Source: Desulfocapsa sp. (GTDB taxonomy: Bacteria; Desulfobacterota; Desulfobulbia; Desulfobulbales; Desulfocapsaceae). From it: DNA of 16,236 bases. The first letter of the stretch is position 1. Each line of letters begins with the position of its first letter. Made by a program: the position numbers and the translations under genes. Location: the NCBI GenBank assembly GCA_020717935.1, contig DYDK01000010.1:1-16236 (forward strand), read 5' to 3'. Below are positions 7,068 through 14,134 of this stretch, in pieces. A model generated the notes under the pieces. That model ran no database searches, had not been told where the DNA came from, and saw only the letters and a program-made list of their open reading frames with translations.

Positions 7068-8027
7068 TTATGAATTCGTACGAGATTCCAGAAGAAAGGA
7101 CGGTTTTCCAATGGTACCATCTATTCGTAAAGGGATTTTGATATGATTCTGTTGAAATTTGAGTAATAAGGGTTGGGTCGGCCCATGTTTTTTAATGAAT
7201 TCCGGCAGGGGCATCAACGAGCCTGTCAAGGCCAGTGGCATTGCCGAAAAAGGCCCATTAAGCCCGTTTATCTCCCCGGAAAACGACCCTTCCAGATCCT
7301 TGCCGTTAAATTTTCCTTTTGTCAGTATTACTTTCTGGTTTTCCAGTTTATAGAGAAAATCAACTTTGGCAAGATCAAGATTCGTCAGGGAAAGGATGGG
7401 AAAGTGTAGGGCAAAGGTTCCATCCTGGATCTGGGCTATCCCTTCTCCACTGCCCTGGACTATCCCTCCACCTGTTTTTCCGGTAAAATTCCCCTGAGCG
7501 CTGAATACACCCGTGATGGCCCTTCCGGTGTCTGCGGACAACCAGGGAAGCTGAGCCAGATCCAGTCCATTGATGATCATGTTGGAGAGGGTAAATACAC
7601 CCTGCTTCTGATCCACGAGCAGATGGGACTGATGCGTTCCTCCGTAGGCCGTGCTGGAGAGGAAGAAGCCTTTTCCCAACATCTTGAAATCAGGCTGGAT
7701 CCATAGGTTGGGAATATCAATCGTTTTGACTTGGGCGTCAGGCTTGGCTTGCAGGTGTAATGTGTCCATAACGAGGGTATGGGGAAAGCGATAGCGCAAG
7801 GACTCGATGGAGACATCGTATCCGGTGAAGTATTGGCCAACACGATCGGTGCAAAAGGCCTTGAATTGGGATGTTGGAAAACGAAGATATAAAAAAAGAA
7901 TCACTACCAGCAACCCATAAAGACCATGCCACCAGCGCCAAGCAAGGAGATTCGCACCTTGCTTTCCAGCCTCCGATGGACGGAACTTATGAACAAATGG
8001 TAAAAAATTCAATGGTAAAATTCGCAT
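7068..8027 (-). CDS. gspN: Type II secretion system protein GspN
   Basis: GspN occurs in some T2SS loci; its precise role is not settled. The chosen ATG at 8027 gives 319 residues and lies 7 nt after the gspM stop with a purine-rich GAGAAAAGA just before it. A TTG at 8051 would overlap gspM by 17 bp and is less likely. One membrane helix is visible at about 35-48 (GLYGLLVVILFLYL), after a basic N-terminus that contains RWWHG. The remainder is a periplasmic, beta-rich domain with repeated Gly/Leu/Asn strands, for example GKFNGKDLEGSFSGEINGL, and Pro-Leu pairs near the end. That fits the GspN family's usual layout. Identification relies on this layout and on its place between gspM and gspC. Confidence 0.8.
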   Translation of the reverse strand: MRILPLNFLPFVHKFRPSEAGKQGANLLAWRWWHGLYGLLVVILFLYLRFPTSQFKAFCTDRVGQYFTGYDVSIESLRYRFPHTLVMDTLHLQAKPDAQVKTIDIPNLWIQPDFKMLGKGFFLSSTAYGGTHQSHLLVDQKQGVFTLSNMIINGLDLAQLPWLSADTGRAITGVFSAQGNFTGKTGGGIVQGSGEGIAQIQDGTFALHFPILSLTNLDLAKVDFLYKLENQKVILTKGKFNGKDLEGSFSGEINGLNGPFSAMPLALTGSLMPLPEFIKKHGPTQPLLLKFQQNHIKIPLRIDGTIGKPSFLLESRTNS

Positions 8028-8034
8028 TCTTTTC

Positions 8035-8616
8035 TCAGGCTTTTTTGACAAAGGTTATAACCTGCATCACTACATCCAGTAAGCCTTCCGTCTTGCTGTT
8101 TTCCTGAATAGAGATCCGCTTTATGAGAACAGCTTCATCTGGTGATTCAACCGCTTGCAGAAAGTCAACCAATTGTCGCATGGTTATCTGTTCAAGCTTG
8201 AGGTCAACTCGTGCCTCCTGCAAAGGCCCTTCTCCTTCAGAATTTGAAGGGGTCATGGAGTGCATCTGCCCCTTGACCTGGACCTTGGCTGCCCGCTCTT
8301 CAATGTAGGAAAAAAGAGTAAATGTCGGGTCTCGTATATCTATTTTATATTGAATATCCTGACCCTGATCCTGAAGCTCAAGGTACTCCATCTGAAGCTG
8401 CTCGATTTTTTCAATATTCTCCTGGTCTTGAGCGATTGCTTTTTCTGTCTGTTTCCGCATCTGAAAGAGAGGAGAAATGGCAAAATGAAACAGAGCTAAA
8501 CAGAAGAAAAAGCATATTCCAGCCAGGACAATATGCCTTTCTCGTTTTTCCAGTTTCTGCCAGCCACTCTTTTCCACAAAGGTTTGAATGCTCTTTTGAA
8601 GGGATGCGACAATCAT
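8035..8616 (-). CDS. gspM: Type II secretion inner-membrane platform protein GspM
   Basis: GspM pairs with GspL in the inner-membrane platform. The 193-residue protein has a short cytoplasmic N-terminus, the typical KLEKRERHIVLAG lead-in, a membrane helix at about 29-49, a coiled-coil stretch (about 53-90, Gln/Glu/Leu rich) and a ferredoxin-like periplasmic domain (about 95-193) with the motif RQLVDFLQAVE. The start is secure: AGGAGG (complement of 8627-8632), inside the last codons of gspL, lies 10 nt before the ATG. The gene begins 3 bp after the gspL stop. Length and layout match the family, and the strong site suggests high expression from the shared mRNA. Confidence 0.9.
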   Translation of the reverse strand: MIVASLQKSIQTFVEKSGWQKLEKRERHIVLAGICFFFCLALFHFAISPLFQMRKQTEKAIAQDQENIEKIEQLQMEYLELQDQGQDIQYKIDIRDPTFTLFSYIEERAAKVQVKGQMHSMTPSNSEGEGPLQEARVDLKLEQITMRQLVDFLQAVESPDEAVLIKRISIQENSKTEGLLDVVMQVITFVKKA

Positions 8617-8619
8617 GAC

Positions 8620-10188
8620 TTAAACTCCTCCTTTCATGGTCAGTTTAAGCTCAAACCGGATTTTGGAAGTCTTGGCATCAAGGGTGGCGGTGCTGATTTC
8701 TACATTGCTAAAAGCGGATGATTGTTCCAGTCCCTTTTTAATGGCATCGACACTATTGAAGGTGTCTGTATTGCCTTTAATGCGTAAACCAGTGTCATCC
8801 ACCACAAAGCGGGCGAGACGAACATCTAAGGTCGAAGGAATGGTAGCCGATATCTCAGCCAATAGATGCACAATGGTACTGGTCGGCAGATGGCCATCAG
8901 GATTCATCGAGCTTTGGCCGACTTCTTTGATCTTGACCTGTAACTGTTGAACGGGATCGACAATTCTGGTAACTTCCGGCAGGGTACTGGTGAATATGGC
9001 GTTGATTTGGGCCGTGAGATCATTGTGTTTTTTGACCAACCGCGAATAATCAATCCAGAAATAGATGAGGGTCAGTACCCCTACGGACAGCAAGGGCAAG
9101 CCCAGAAGAAGGGCCAGCTTTTTATTGCGGGTAAAGGATTTTTTGACGGCAAAACCCTCTTTGCGAAAATTAAAGCCCCGCCAGTTACTTGTGGCTTGCC
9201 AGCCGAGGTTTACGGCATCGGCCATGATTCCCCCATTCCAGGTCTCATTTTCGGGCACGATAACCGACCATGCAGGATCGGTTTGAACCACTGCGCACGA
9301 TTGACACAAAGAGCCTAATCCCGCTTCAATACGCTCGGAAACCCCTGCCCACGACCCTACAGACCCGTTGAGATACAGGGCCAGCGGGCTGATAATGTCA
9401 GCAATAAAGAGCGATTGCAGGGTTTGGCGAATGGTGGTGCACAGCGATTGAAAACTTTTTTCCATATTCTCGGGTCGCACAACCGTGATGGCCGCCTCCT
9501 GATTCTCTGTTTGCGTAATCTGAAAGCCAGAGGCCAACCCTGAATCAAAGACCAGGGGCCGAATGAGGATAATCTTCCTTGCCCGCACCAGAATGAGGCT
9601 TGCCCGTTGCAGGTCAATGGTCAGAATCAAGAAATCCGCCGGTAGTTCAGGGGTGTGGATGAGGCTGAGGGCCGTCGGTATGCCTGAAATAGTAACCCGT
9701 TCTGGATCAATACCAAGGTCGCACAGGATTGTGAGTCGCCTGTCCAGAAGTTCGCGGTCAATCATGGCGGCGATGATTTGACTGTTGCTTTTGTCTTCAC
9801 TGGTAATCAGGGCATCAACCAGCAATCGCTCCATCTTGACCGGCGCATTTTCTTCTAATTCTAAGGGCAGGATTTTACTGATGGTTTTCGTGTCGGTAAA
9901 GGGCAGGGAAAGATTCCGAAAAGAGAAGACTTCAGACTCAAAAGCGACATGGCTTTCATCACAAAAAAGCGACGACTGACCAGAATCGAGGGAACTCTCT
10001 GCGTCAGTGGTGACGACATGCCGGGCGGCTATGTCCTGGACCAATTCAACCAGGGCCTCTTCCAGAGGGCGGACACCAACAGGCACCATGGCATGGGCTA
10101 CAATCTGCATGGCTTTCCCATCAACGGTACAAACGATGGCGGTCAATACGCCGCTTTTCATGTCGATGGTGAGAATTCGTTTACTCAT
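8620..10188 (-). CDS. gspL: Type II secretion inner-membrane platform protein GspL
   Basis: GspL anchors the GspE ATPase to the inner membrane and binds GspM. At 522 residues it is a little longer than typical (about 400-450). The N-terminal half (about 1-325) is the cytoplasmic PilM/actin-like domain, with LTIDMKSGVLTAIV at the start and LILTIDLQRASLILV at 187-201. The motif FNFRKEGFA (339-347) just before the membrane matches the conserved N-F-R-x-x-x-F-A signature of GspL/PilN proteins. A membrane helix follows at about 358-378, then a coiled coil and a PilN-like ferredoxin fold to the C-terminus. ATG at 10188 lies 3 bp after the gspK stop. Confidence 0.92.
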   Translation of the reverse strand: MSKRILTIDMKSGVLTAIVCTVDGKAMQIVAHAMVPVGVRPLEEALVELVQDIAARHVVTTDAESSLDSGQSSLFCDESHVAFESEVFSFRNLSLPFTDTKTISKILPLELEENAPVKMERLLVDALITSEDKSNSQIIAAMIDRELLDRRLTILCDLGIDPERVTISGIPTALSLIHTPELPADFLILTIDLQRASLILVRARKIILIRPLVFDSGLASGFQITQTENQEAAITVVRPENMEKSFQSLCTTIRQTLQSLFIADIISPLALYLNGSVGSWAGVSERIEAGLGSLCQSCAVVQTDPAWSVIVPENETWNGGIMADAVNLGWQATSNWRGFNFRKEGFAVKKSFTRNKKLALLLGLPLLSVGVLTLIYFWIDYSRLVKKHNDLTAQINAIFTSTLPEVTRIVDPVQQLQVKIKEVGQSSMNPDGHLPTSTIVHLLAEISATIPSTLDVRLARFVVDDTGLRIKGNTDTFNSVDAIKKGLEQSSAFSNVEISTATLDAKTSKIRFELKLTMKGGV

Positions 10189-10191
10189 GGT

Positions 10192-11220
10192 TTATTCAAT
10201 TTTCCAGGATAACAACATGATTTTTTGTGTGTTTTTGTTTCGCTCCACGGTTGCCGCCACTTCTTTGGTCAGAGCATCGAGTTGCCCCCGGGCAAAAATA
10301 GTAAATGAATCACTTTTAATCGTTACATTCTTTAATCCATTTGTGCCGCTAAGGGAAGGGAGGACTGTGATCGGCCATTGAATGGAGGATAATGTGTCCT
10401 TATTTTTTTCATCTTCCCGGAAGTCCACCATCTCCGCCGCCATCTCCGCCGTCATATCTTCACTCAGCGCCTGAAGCAGGAGGGGATCAGCGGTATTGAT
10501 ATTGAGCAGACCGTCATGGCCCTGGGCGGTCAGCAATTTTGCCAGTCCCGGATGCTTTTCAGTGCCAAAAAGCAGTTCAGGGGTTATGCCCTGCACCAAA
10601 AGCAGTTCTTCAACAAATTCTATGGTACCGTTTTTACAGGCATAAGGTTCCTTTAAGCCAAGATAGTAGGAAGATTCGGCCCCGAACTCCTCTTCCCAGT
10701 CACCATCCTCGGCATCAATCCAGTCAATGAGTGAATCAATGATCTTTCTTGCCTCGCCATCTTCCAGATGAAAAGGCTCGTTGCGGAGCAATCGCCACAG
10801 AAAATCCCGAGAGGCCTGCTCCTGGGCCGTCGCGCTTGGAAGACTGGTTCCGGGTTGGAGCTGATTTTTGGTCTGCACCAGACTGTTGATCTGAAATTTT
10901 CCGCTGTTGTCAGTAATAGTAACGCTTAAGGCCCCCTCATCAAACAGGGAAGACAGATCTTCCTCGGCTAACTTGGCCCACACATCATGGAGAGAATCGT
11001 AATGATTGTCTTTTGTATCTTGTTGCAGGGCAGCCATGCCGATGGTGATTCCTGATTTGGCTATGGATTCGAGCGTCATTTCATTTCTCTGAATGCCTGA
11101 GACTTGAAGATTTTGGCGCATATTTTTGTTAAAGCCAATGGTGAGAGCAACAATCAGGCTGATGACTGTCAGGGCTATCAATAGGGCCATGCCGCGGTTG
11201 TTCTTTAGAGGGAGGAGCAT
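10192..11220 (-). CDS. gspK: Type II secretion minor pseudopilin GspK
   Basis: GspK caps the pseudopilus tip with GspI and GspJ. The 342-residue protein has a nine-residue basic leader and the cleavage site NNRG/MALLIALTVISLIV (G10/M11). As is characteristic of GspK, the mature protein lacks Glu at position +5. The large extra domain expected of GspK (the alpha-helical insert) is present, with EEQ/EDGEARKIIDSLIDWIDAEDGD-type sequence at about 155-177 split over several helices, and LLNINTADPLLLQAL at about 237-251 as the second helical repeat. The start ATG is 3 bp after the gspJ stop; a GGAGG lies about 15 nt upstream. Confidence 0.92.
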   Translation of the reverse strand: MLLPLKNNRGMALLIALTVISLIVALTIGFNKNMRQNLQVSGIQRNEMTLESIAKSGITIGMAALQQDTKDNHYDSLHDVWAKLAEEDLSSLFDEGALSVTITDNSGKFQINSLVQTKNQLQPGTSLPSATAQEQASRDFLWRLLRNEPFHLEDGEARKIIDSLIDWIDAEDGDWEEEFGAESSYYLGLKEPYACKNGTIEFVEELLLVQGITPELLFGTEKHPGLAKLLTAQGHDGLLNINTADPLLLQALSEDMTAEMAAEMVDFREDEKNKDTLSSIQWPITVLPSLSGTNGLKNVTIKSDSFTIFARGQLDALTKEVAATVERNKNTQKIMLLSWKIE

Positions 11221-11223
11221 GAT

Positions 11224-11922
11224 TTAAGGATTCGCCTCCACTGGACCGACCCCGGGAAACGAAACGGCGGTCTGAAAAGAGATCGGCTTGTCGTTTGCCG
11301 CTGGATCAATAAAAAGGAGGCGAATCTCAATGCGGTCAGGAAGTCGCTGTTCTTTGGTATCGGCCTTCTCGATTTCTTTGCTGTCCCAGTTGTCTTGCTC
11401 CTCTCCTTTCTTGCCATGGTAAAGAAATTTGACTTCCTGTAAACCGTCACAGAGAAGGAGGCCTTTTTGAGGGTCAACATCCTCTCTCTTTCTTTCCTCT
11501 ACCGGCCGAAAGGCCTTGTCTTGGCGAAAAAGGAGCAACTCTTTGGTCTCGGGATCTTCCTCTACGCGGTAATTGATGGTTGCATATCCGGCGGGCTGCT
11601 CTTTTCTGTTGAAAACAAGATGAGCGGTGGAGGTAAAGCGCATGGTGTCCGCTTGTCTGTTACCAAGGGTTTGCGGCTTGCCCTGCAAAAAACCGCTTGT
11701 TCCGAGATACAGAGAACCAAGGTCATGGCTGAGACAATTCAGGGCAACACGGGCCTTGCTGTAGATCTCGGCCTGCGATTCCGTTGAGTTGATGATGCGG
11801 AAACTTGCTCGATAAGAGCCATACGCCAGGGTCACAACAATGGCTAAGATAGAGATGGCCATCAGAATTTCGAGGAGAGTGAACCCGTGTTTGTGCTGGA
11901 ATACTGTCTTCACAATTCTCAC
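11224..11922 (-). CDS. gspJ: Type II secretion minor pseudopilin GspJ
   Basis: GspJ is a tip pseudopilin that forms a complex with GspI and GspK. I chose GTG at 11922-11920, which overlaps the gspI stop codon (GTGA) and gives 232 residues with a 13-residue leader. The class III prepilin signal is KHG/FTLLEILMAISILAIV, with Glu at +5. The same frame is open to an upstream ATG at 11985, but that would overlap gspI by 67 bp and add an unlikely leader. The periplasmic part has the usual GspJ features: a long N-terminal helix continuing into SQAEIYSKARVALN, then beta strands with RFTSTAHLVF and VEEDPETKELLLFRQ. Only a weak purine stretch precedes the GTG, consistent with translational coupling. 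Confidence 0.88.
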   Translation of the reverse strand: MRIVKTVFQHKHGFTLLEILMAISILAIVVTLAYGSYRASFRIINSTESQAEIYSKARVALNCLSHDLGSLYLGTSGFLQGKPQTLGNRQADTMRFTSTAHLVFNRKEQPAGYATINYRVEEDPETKELLLFRQDKAFRPVEERKREDVDPQKGLLLCDGLQEVKFLYHGKKGEEQDNWDSKEIEKADTKEQRLPDRIEIRLLFIDPAANDKPISFQTAVSFPGVGPVEANP

Positions 11923-12395
11923 GGCTTCGGCTCTTTGAGCGCCAGGGTCTGCAGCCGATACGCATATTGATCTTTGTCGCCCCACGCAACCGTCAGGGTC
12001 AGTTGTTGGAGATCATCAGCCAGCTTGCTCAACAGTTCTGAAGAATCCATCTTCGCATCTTCTGTCTCTAACTTCCAGTGGAATCCAGGAAATTCCTCGC
12101 CAAAATCACCACTATCACCACTGAGCCGATCGGTGGCGGTGGCGAATTCAGTCATTTTCATTTGGGCCAATAAGGGGGCCTGGGTGTCAAACTTCACTGT
12201 CGAGGCCAGAGAGACGCTTTGCGATTGCGAGCCAAAGAGGGTTGTTAAGGCAATGGCCAGCAGGGAAATGGCAATCATAACCTCAAGCAGGGTAAATCCA
12301 CTCTCCCGCAGAGACCATGCCCCAGACCTCCTTGGGGCTGTTGTTGCTGGCCAGAAAGTCGCGATGATTTTATTCCAGGCCAATATAACTGTCAT
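11919..12395 (-). CDS. gspI: Type II secretion minor pseudopilin GspI
   Basis: GspI is a minor pseudopilin. The prepilin signal ESG/FTLLEVMIAISLLAIALTT is intact with Glu at +5, and the short C-terminal domain ending in LTVAWGDKDQYAYRLQTLAL is typical of GspI. The start is problematic. The only in-frame ATG upstream is at 12395, inside the end of gspH (26-bp overlap), giving 158 residues with an unusually long 33-residue leader and no ribosome binding site. A TTG at 12429-12431 is worse. A perfect AAGGAGGT with an ATG 7 nt downstream lies nearer the prepilin signal, but in a different frame (see findings). The gene may start non-canonically, or the locus may carry a one-base indel. Identity is secure; the 5' end is not. 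Confidence 0.85.
   Translation of the reverse strand: MTVILAWNKIIATFWPATTAPRRSGAWSLRESGFTLLEVMIAISLLAIALTTLFGSQSQSVSLASTVKFDTQAPLLAQMKMTEFATATDRLSGDSGDFGEEFPGFHWKLETEDAKMDSSELLSKLADDLQQLTLTVAWGDKDQYAYRLQTLALKEPKP
12316..12333 (-). promoter_or_regulatory. Strong Shine-Dalgarno and ATG out of frame with gspI
   Basis: On the minus strand AAGGAGGT (complement of 12326-12333) is followed after 7 nt by ATG (12318-12316). It is the best ribosome binding site in the operon. Its frame reads MVSAGEWIYPA and then stops. Removing one G from the GGG at 12305-12307 would convert it to MVSAESGFTLLEV, a normal short pseudopilin leader. Confidence 0.7.
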
Positions 12396-12960
12396 GGGCT
12401 TTGATGGTGGGAAGAAAGGGAGAAAGGACAATGCTCATGACATGATCCTGATCATCGCTCAAATGGAAGATGGTTTGATCCATATATCCGTGTTTATTGA
12501 CCCAGAGGGTCACCTCCCCCGATATTTTTCTTTCAGTACTTCCACTCTGAATATCCTGGAAACGAACGGAGGGAGAAAGTTTGATGGTGGGACGGGAAGC
12601 CATGCGATCTTTGTCTTGTTTGGATGCAGGCAGATCGGCCTGAAACGATATTTTTTCCTGGTCAAGATCAACAAGAATCAGATAGGCCTGCTGCTCTTGG
12701 CTTGCCTTGGTTCGTACCTCTTTGATAAGAGCGATGACCTTTCTGGAGCTGGCCGCCAATTGGTCAACGACCAGGGACTGTCGAAAATTAGGAACGCTGA
12801 ATGCCAGACTGACCGTGATCAACAAGCAAACTATGATGAGTTCCAGCAGGGTAAAGCCCTGCTGATTTCCCCAAAGATATGCGCGGGAGAAGAAAAAGAA
12901 CACTTGAGGCTTGGCATGGTGCCGGTTAAACAACCCCCATCGCATGTCAGGACGGCACAT
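12370..12960 (-). CDS. gspH: Type II secretion minor pseudopilin GspH
   Basis: GspH is a minor pseudopilin that connects the tip complex to the GspG shaft. The prepilin signal is NQQG/FTLLELIIVCLLITVSL, with Glu at +5 (E40 when counted from the ATG at 12960). The helix continues through SVPNFRQSLVVDQLAASSRKVIALIKEVRT, the GspH/FimT-like N-terminal helix, and a beta domain follows. The ATG at 12960 lies 8 nt after the gspG stop and gives a 35-residue leader containing FFFF, which is long. A second ATG at 12945 or a GTG nearer the cleavage site (leader of about 15) are alternatives without better ribosome binding sites. It overlaps the assigned start of gspI by 26 bp. Confidence 0.85.
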   Translation of the reverse strand: MCRPDMRWGLFNRHHAKPQVFFFFSRAYLWGNQQGFTLLELIIVCLLITVSLAFSVPNFRQSLVVDQLAASSRKVIALIKEVRTKASQEQQAYLILVDLDQEKISFQADLPASKQDKDRMASRPTIKLSPSVRFQDIQSGSTERKISGEVTLWVNKHGYMDQTIFHLSDDQDHVMSIVLSPFLPTIKAHDSYIGLE

Positions 12961-12968
12961 ACAAAAGG

Positions 12969-13526
12969 CTACTCAGCCGCCCAGTTGTTGACATCCACAT
13001 CATCCCCTTCCCCACCCTGTTGTCCATCACCACCATAGGATGTAATATCAAAGTCACTGTGAGTGCCTGGGCAGAGATAGACAAAATCGTTCCCCCAAGG
13101 GTCTTTAGGGACTTTACCCTTGGCAAGATAGCCGCCGGTCCGCCATTTCTTGGCAAGCCGACCAGTCGTCGGGGCCTCAACCAGGGCCTGCAAACCCTGT
13201 TCGGTGGTTGGATAGGCTCCATTATCAAGCTTATATGACTCAATGGCTGTTTCTATGCTGGTGATCTGCACCGCTGCCATGGTACGCTTGGCCTCTTCCG
13301 GGTGCCCCATGATCTTTGGGCCCACATATCCCGCAAGGATGCCGATAATGACAAGAACAACGAGCAGTTCAATCAGGGTGAAGCCCTGCTCTGAATGAAG
13401 ATGCTTGCGAGGGGTATGGAAAAGAGGTTGTCTTTTTAACATTGACATGAATTTAATGATTATGGATGAGAAGAGAGATGCCATTTGTTGTGTCGATTTA
13501 TATCTATTCATAGTATGAATACCCAA
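12969..13526 (-). CDS. gspG: Type II secretion major pseudopilin GspG
   Basis: GspG builds the pseudopilus shaft. The cleavage site is EQG/FTLIELLVVLVIIGILAGYV, with Glu at +5. The family core KIMGHPEEAKRTMA, IESYKLDNGAYPTTEQGLQAL and the C-terminal WGNDFVYLCPGTHSDFDITSYG...GDD (calcium-binding loop) are all present. The open frame from TTG at 13526 gives 185 residues and a 48-residue leader, far too long. In-frame ATGs at 13511, 13484, 13448 and 13442 give leaders of about 43, 34, 22 and 20 residues, and none has a clear ribosome binding site. The ATG at 13448 or 13442 best fits a prepilin leader. As first gene of the operon it should be the most expressed subunit, and it is normally cleaved by GspO, which is not in the window. 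Confidence 0.93.
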   Translation of the reverse strand: MGIHTMNRYKSTQQMASLFSSIIIKFMSMLKRQPLFHTPRKHLHSEQGFTLIELLVVLVIIGILAGYVGPKIMGHPEEAKRTMAAVQITSIETAIESYKLDNGAYPTTEQGLQALVEAPTTGRLAKKWRTGGYLAKGKVPKDPWGNDFVYLCPGTHSDFDITSYGGDGQQGGEGDDVDVNNWAAE

Positions 13527-13540
13527 AAAAGAAAATAAAA

Positions 13541-13590
13541 TGCTAATTTTTTATAAAATACATGATATTAAGACTTTTTGGTATCTGAAA
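13541..13590 (-). promoter_or_regulatory. Possible AT-rich promoter region for the gsp operon
   Basis: Upstream of gspG on the minus strand is an AT-rich stretch with TATTTTATAA (complement of 13551-13560) as a possible -10 region. The sequence 17 bp further upstream (TACCAA) is a poor -35 match. All eleven gsp genes are closely spaced and have no other obvious start point, so a promoter must lie between 13511 and thiC, but this site is only a candidate. Confidence 0.25.
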
Positions 13591-13710
13591 AAGAGGCGTG
13601 CCTGTTATTTTTATCAGCGATTGTGGCCCGCTATTGGAAAAGAGCTCCCTTGGTAAGCCTTTGTCAAAAAAATAACATGGTCATTTGAAAGACCAGAACG
13701 GCAGAAAAGA

Positions 13711-13755
13711 CGATACATGAAAAGGACTGAAAAAGGTGGGCCTTTTCATGTATCG
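13711..13755. repeat. Perfect 15-bp inverted repeat in the gspG-thiC interval
   Basis: CGATACATGAAAAGG (13711-13725) and CCTTTTCATGTATCG (13741-13755) are exact reverse complements separated by 15 nt. Weak pairing (AGAAAAGA-like against TTCTTGTC) can extend the stem outward with mismatches. No T-run follows on the plus strand; on the minus strand a TCTTTTCT stretch follows. It is not near the end of any gene, so a terminator for a lost gene, a leader-mRNA structure or a small repeat element are all possible. Confidence 0.8.
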
Positions 13756-13805
13756 GTTCTTGTCTGATAACGGGTACAAATTCCCCAGGAAACACTCCTG
13801 GCAGG

Positions 13806-13913
13806 ACTGTCTTTTGGAAGCGGCCTTGAGAGGTCATTGTGAAAAAGACTCAAAAGCCTGTTCCTTTTCATAACGACCTTTAAGGTGATACTTGAGAACA
13901 TTGGCAAGACAGT
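13806..13913. repeat. Nested imperfect inverted repeat, about 108 bp
   Basis: Outer arms ACTGTCTT (13806-13813) and AAGACAGT (13906-13913) pair perfectly. Inside them GGTCATTGTGAAAAAG (13832-13847) pairs with CCTTTTCATAACGACC (13863-13878) at 13 of 16 positions, plus one G-T wobble. The nested layout resembles a foldable RNA or a short non-autonomous element with terminal inverted repeats. No ORF lies inside. Confidence 0.5.
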
Positions 13914-13962
13914 ATATATAGAAGGAATAGAAGAAAGTAATGGTTTCGTGACAGTTAGGGGC

Positions 13963-14051
13963 CGTTAAGAAATAACCCATTCGTTTTATCCATTTCTTTA
14001 CGGCACCTTATGCCGGTCATGAACCTAAAACGAACTGGTTATTTTTGAACG
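13963..14051. repeat. Long nested inverted repeat upstream of thiC
   Basis: AAATAACCCATTCGTTTT (13970-13987) and AAAACGAACTGGTTATTT (14027-14044) pair at 16 of 18 positions, with only the central two bases mismatched. The stem extends with interruptions to CGTT (13963-13966) and AACG (14048-14051). An inner hairpin CGGCA/TGCCG with loop CCTTA sits between the arms. A related CGGC-TTAT-GCCG hairpin follows at 14053-14064. The structure ends about 15-30 bp before a consensus -10 box, so it is probably upstream of, rather than within, the thiC transcript. Confidence 0.75.
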
Positions 14052-14056
14052 ACGGC

Positions 14057-14086
14057 TTATGCCGAAGCCTTGTAATACAATATAAT
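14057..14086 (+). promoter_or_regulatory. Candidate thiC promoter
   Basis: A perfect -10 hexamer TATAAT (14081-14086) lies 48 bp before the thiC start. The best -35 at 18-bp spacing is TTATGC (14057-14062), a weak match, so an activator may be needed. The short leader it would produce contains no TPP riboswitch core. Confidence 0.4.
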
Positions 14087-14134
14087 AAAAACACTGCTTT
14101 TTTAATATAACTCACGGTAAGGAGTAGGATAGAT

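Noticed and set aside
13690-13755. Intrinsic terminator for a plus-strand gene
   Set aside because: No plus-strand gene lies upstream of it in the window and no T-run follows the stem, so it was recorded as an inverted repeat only.
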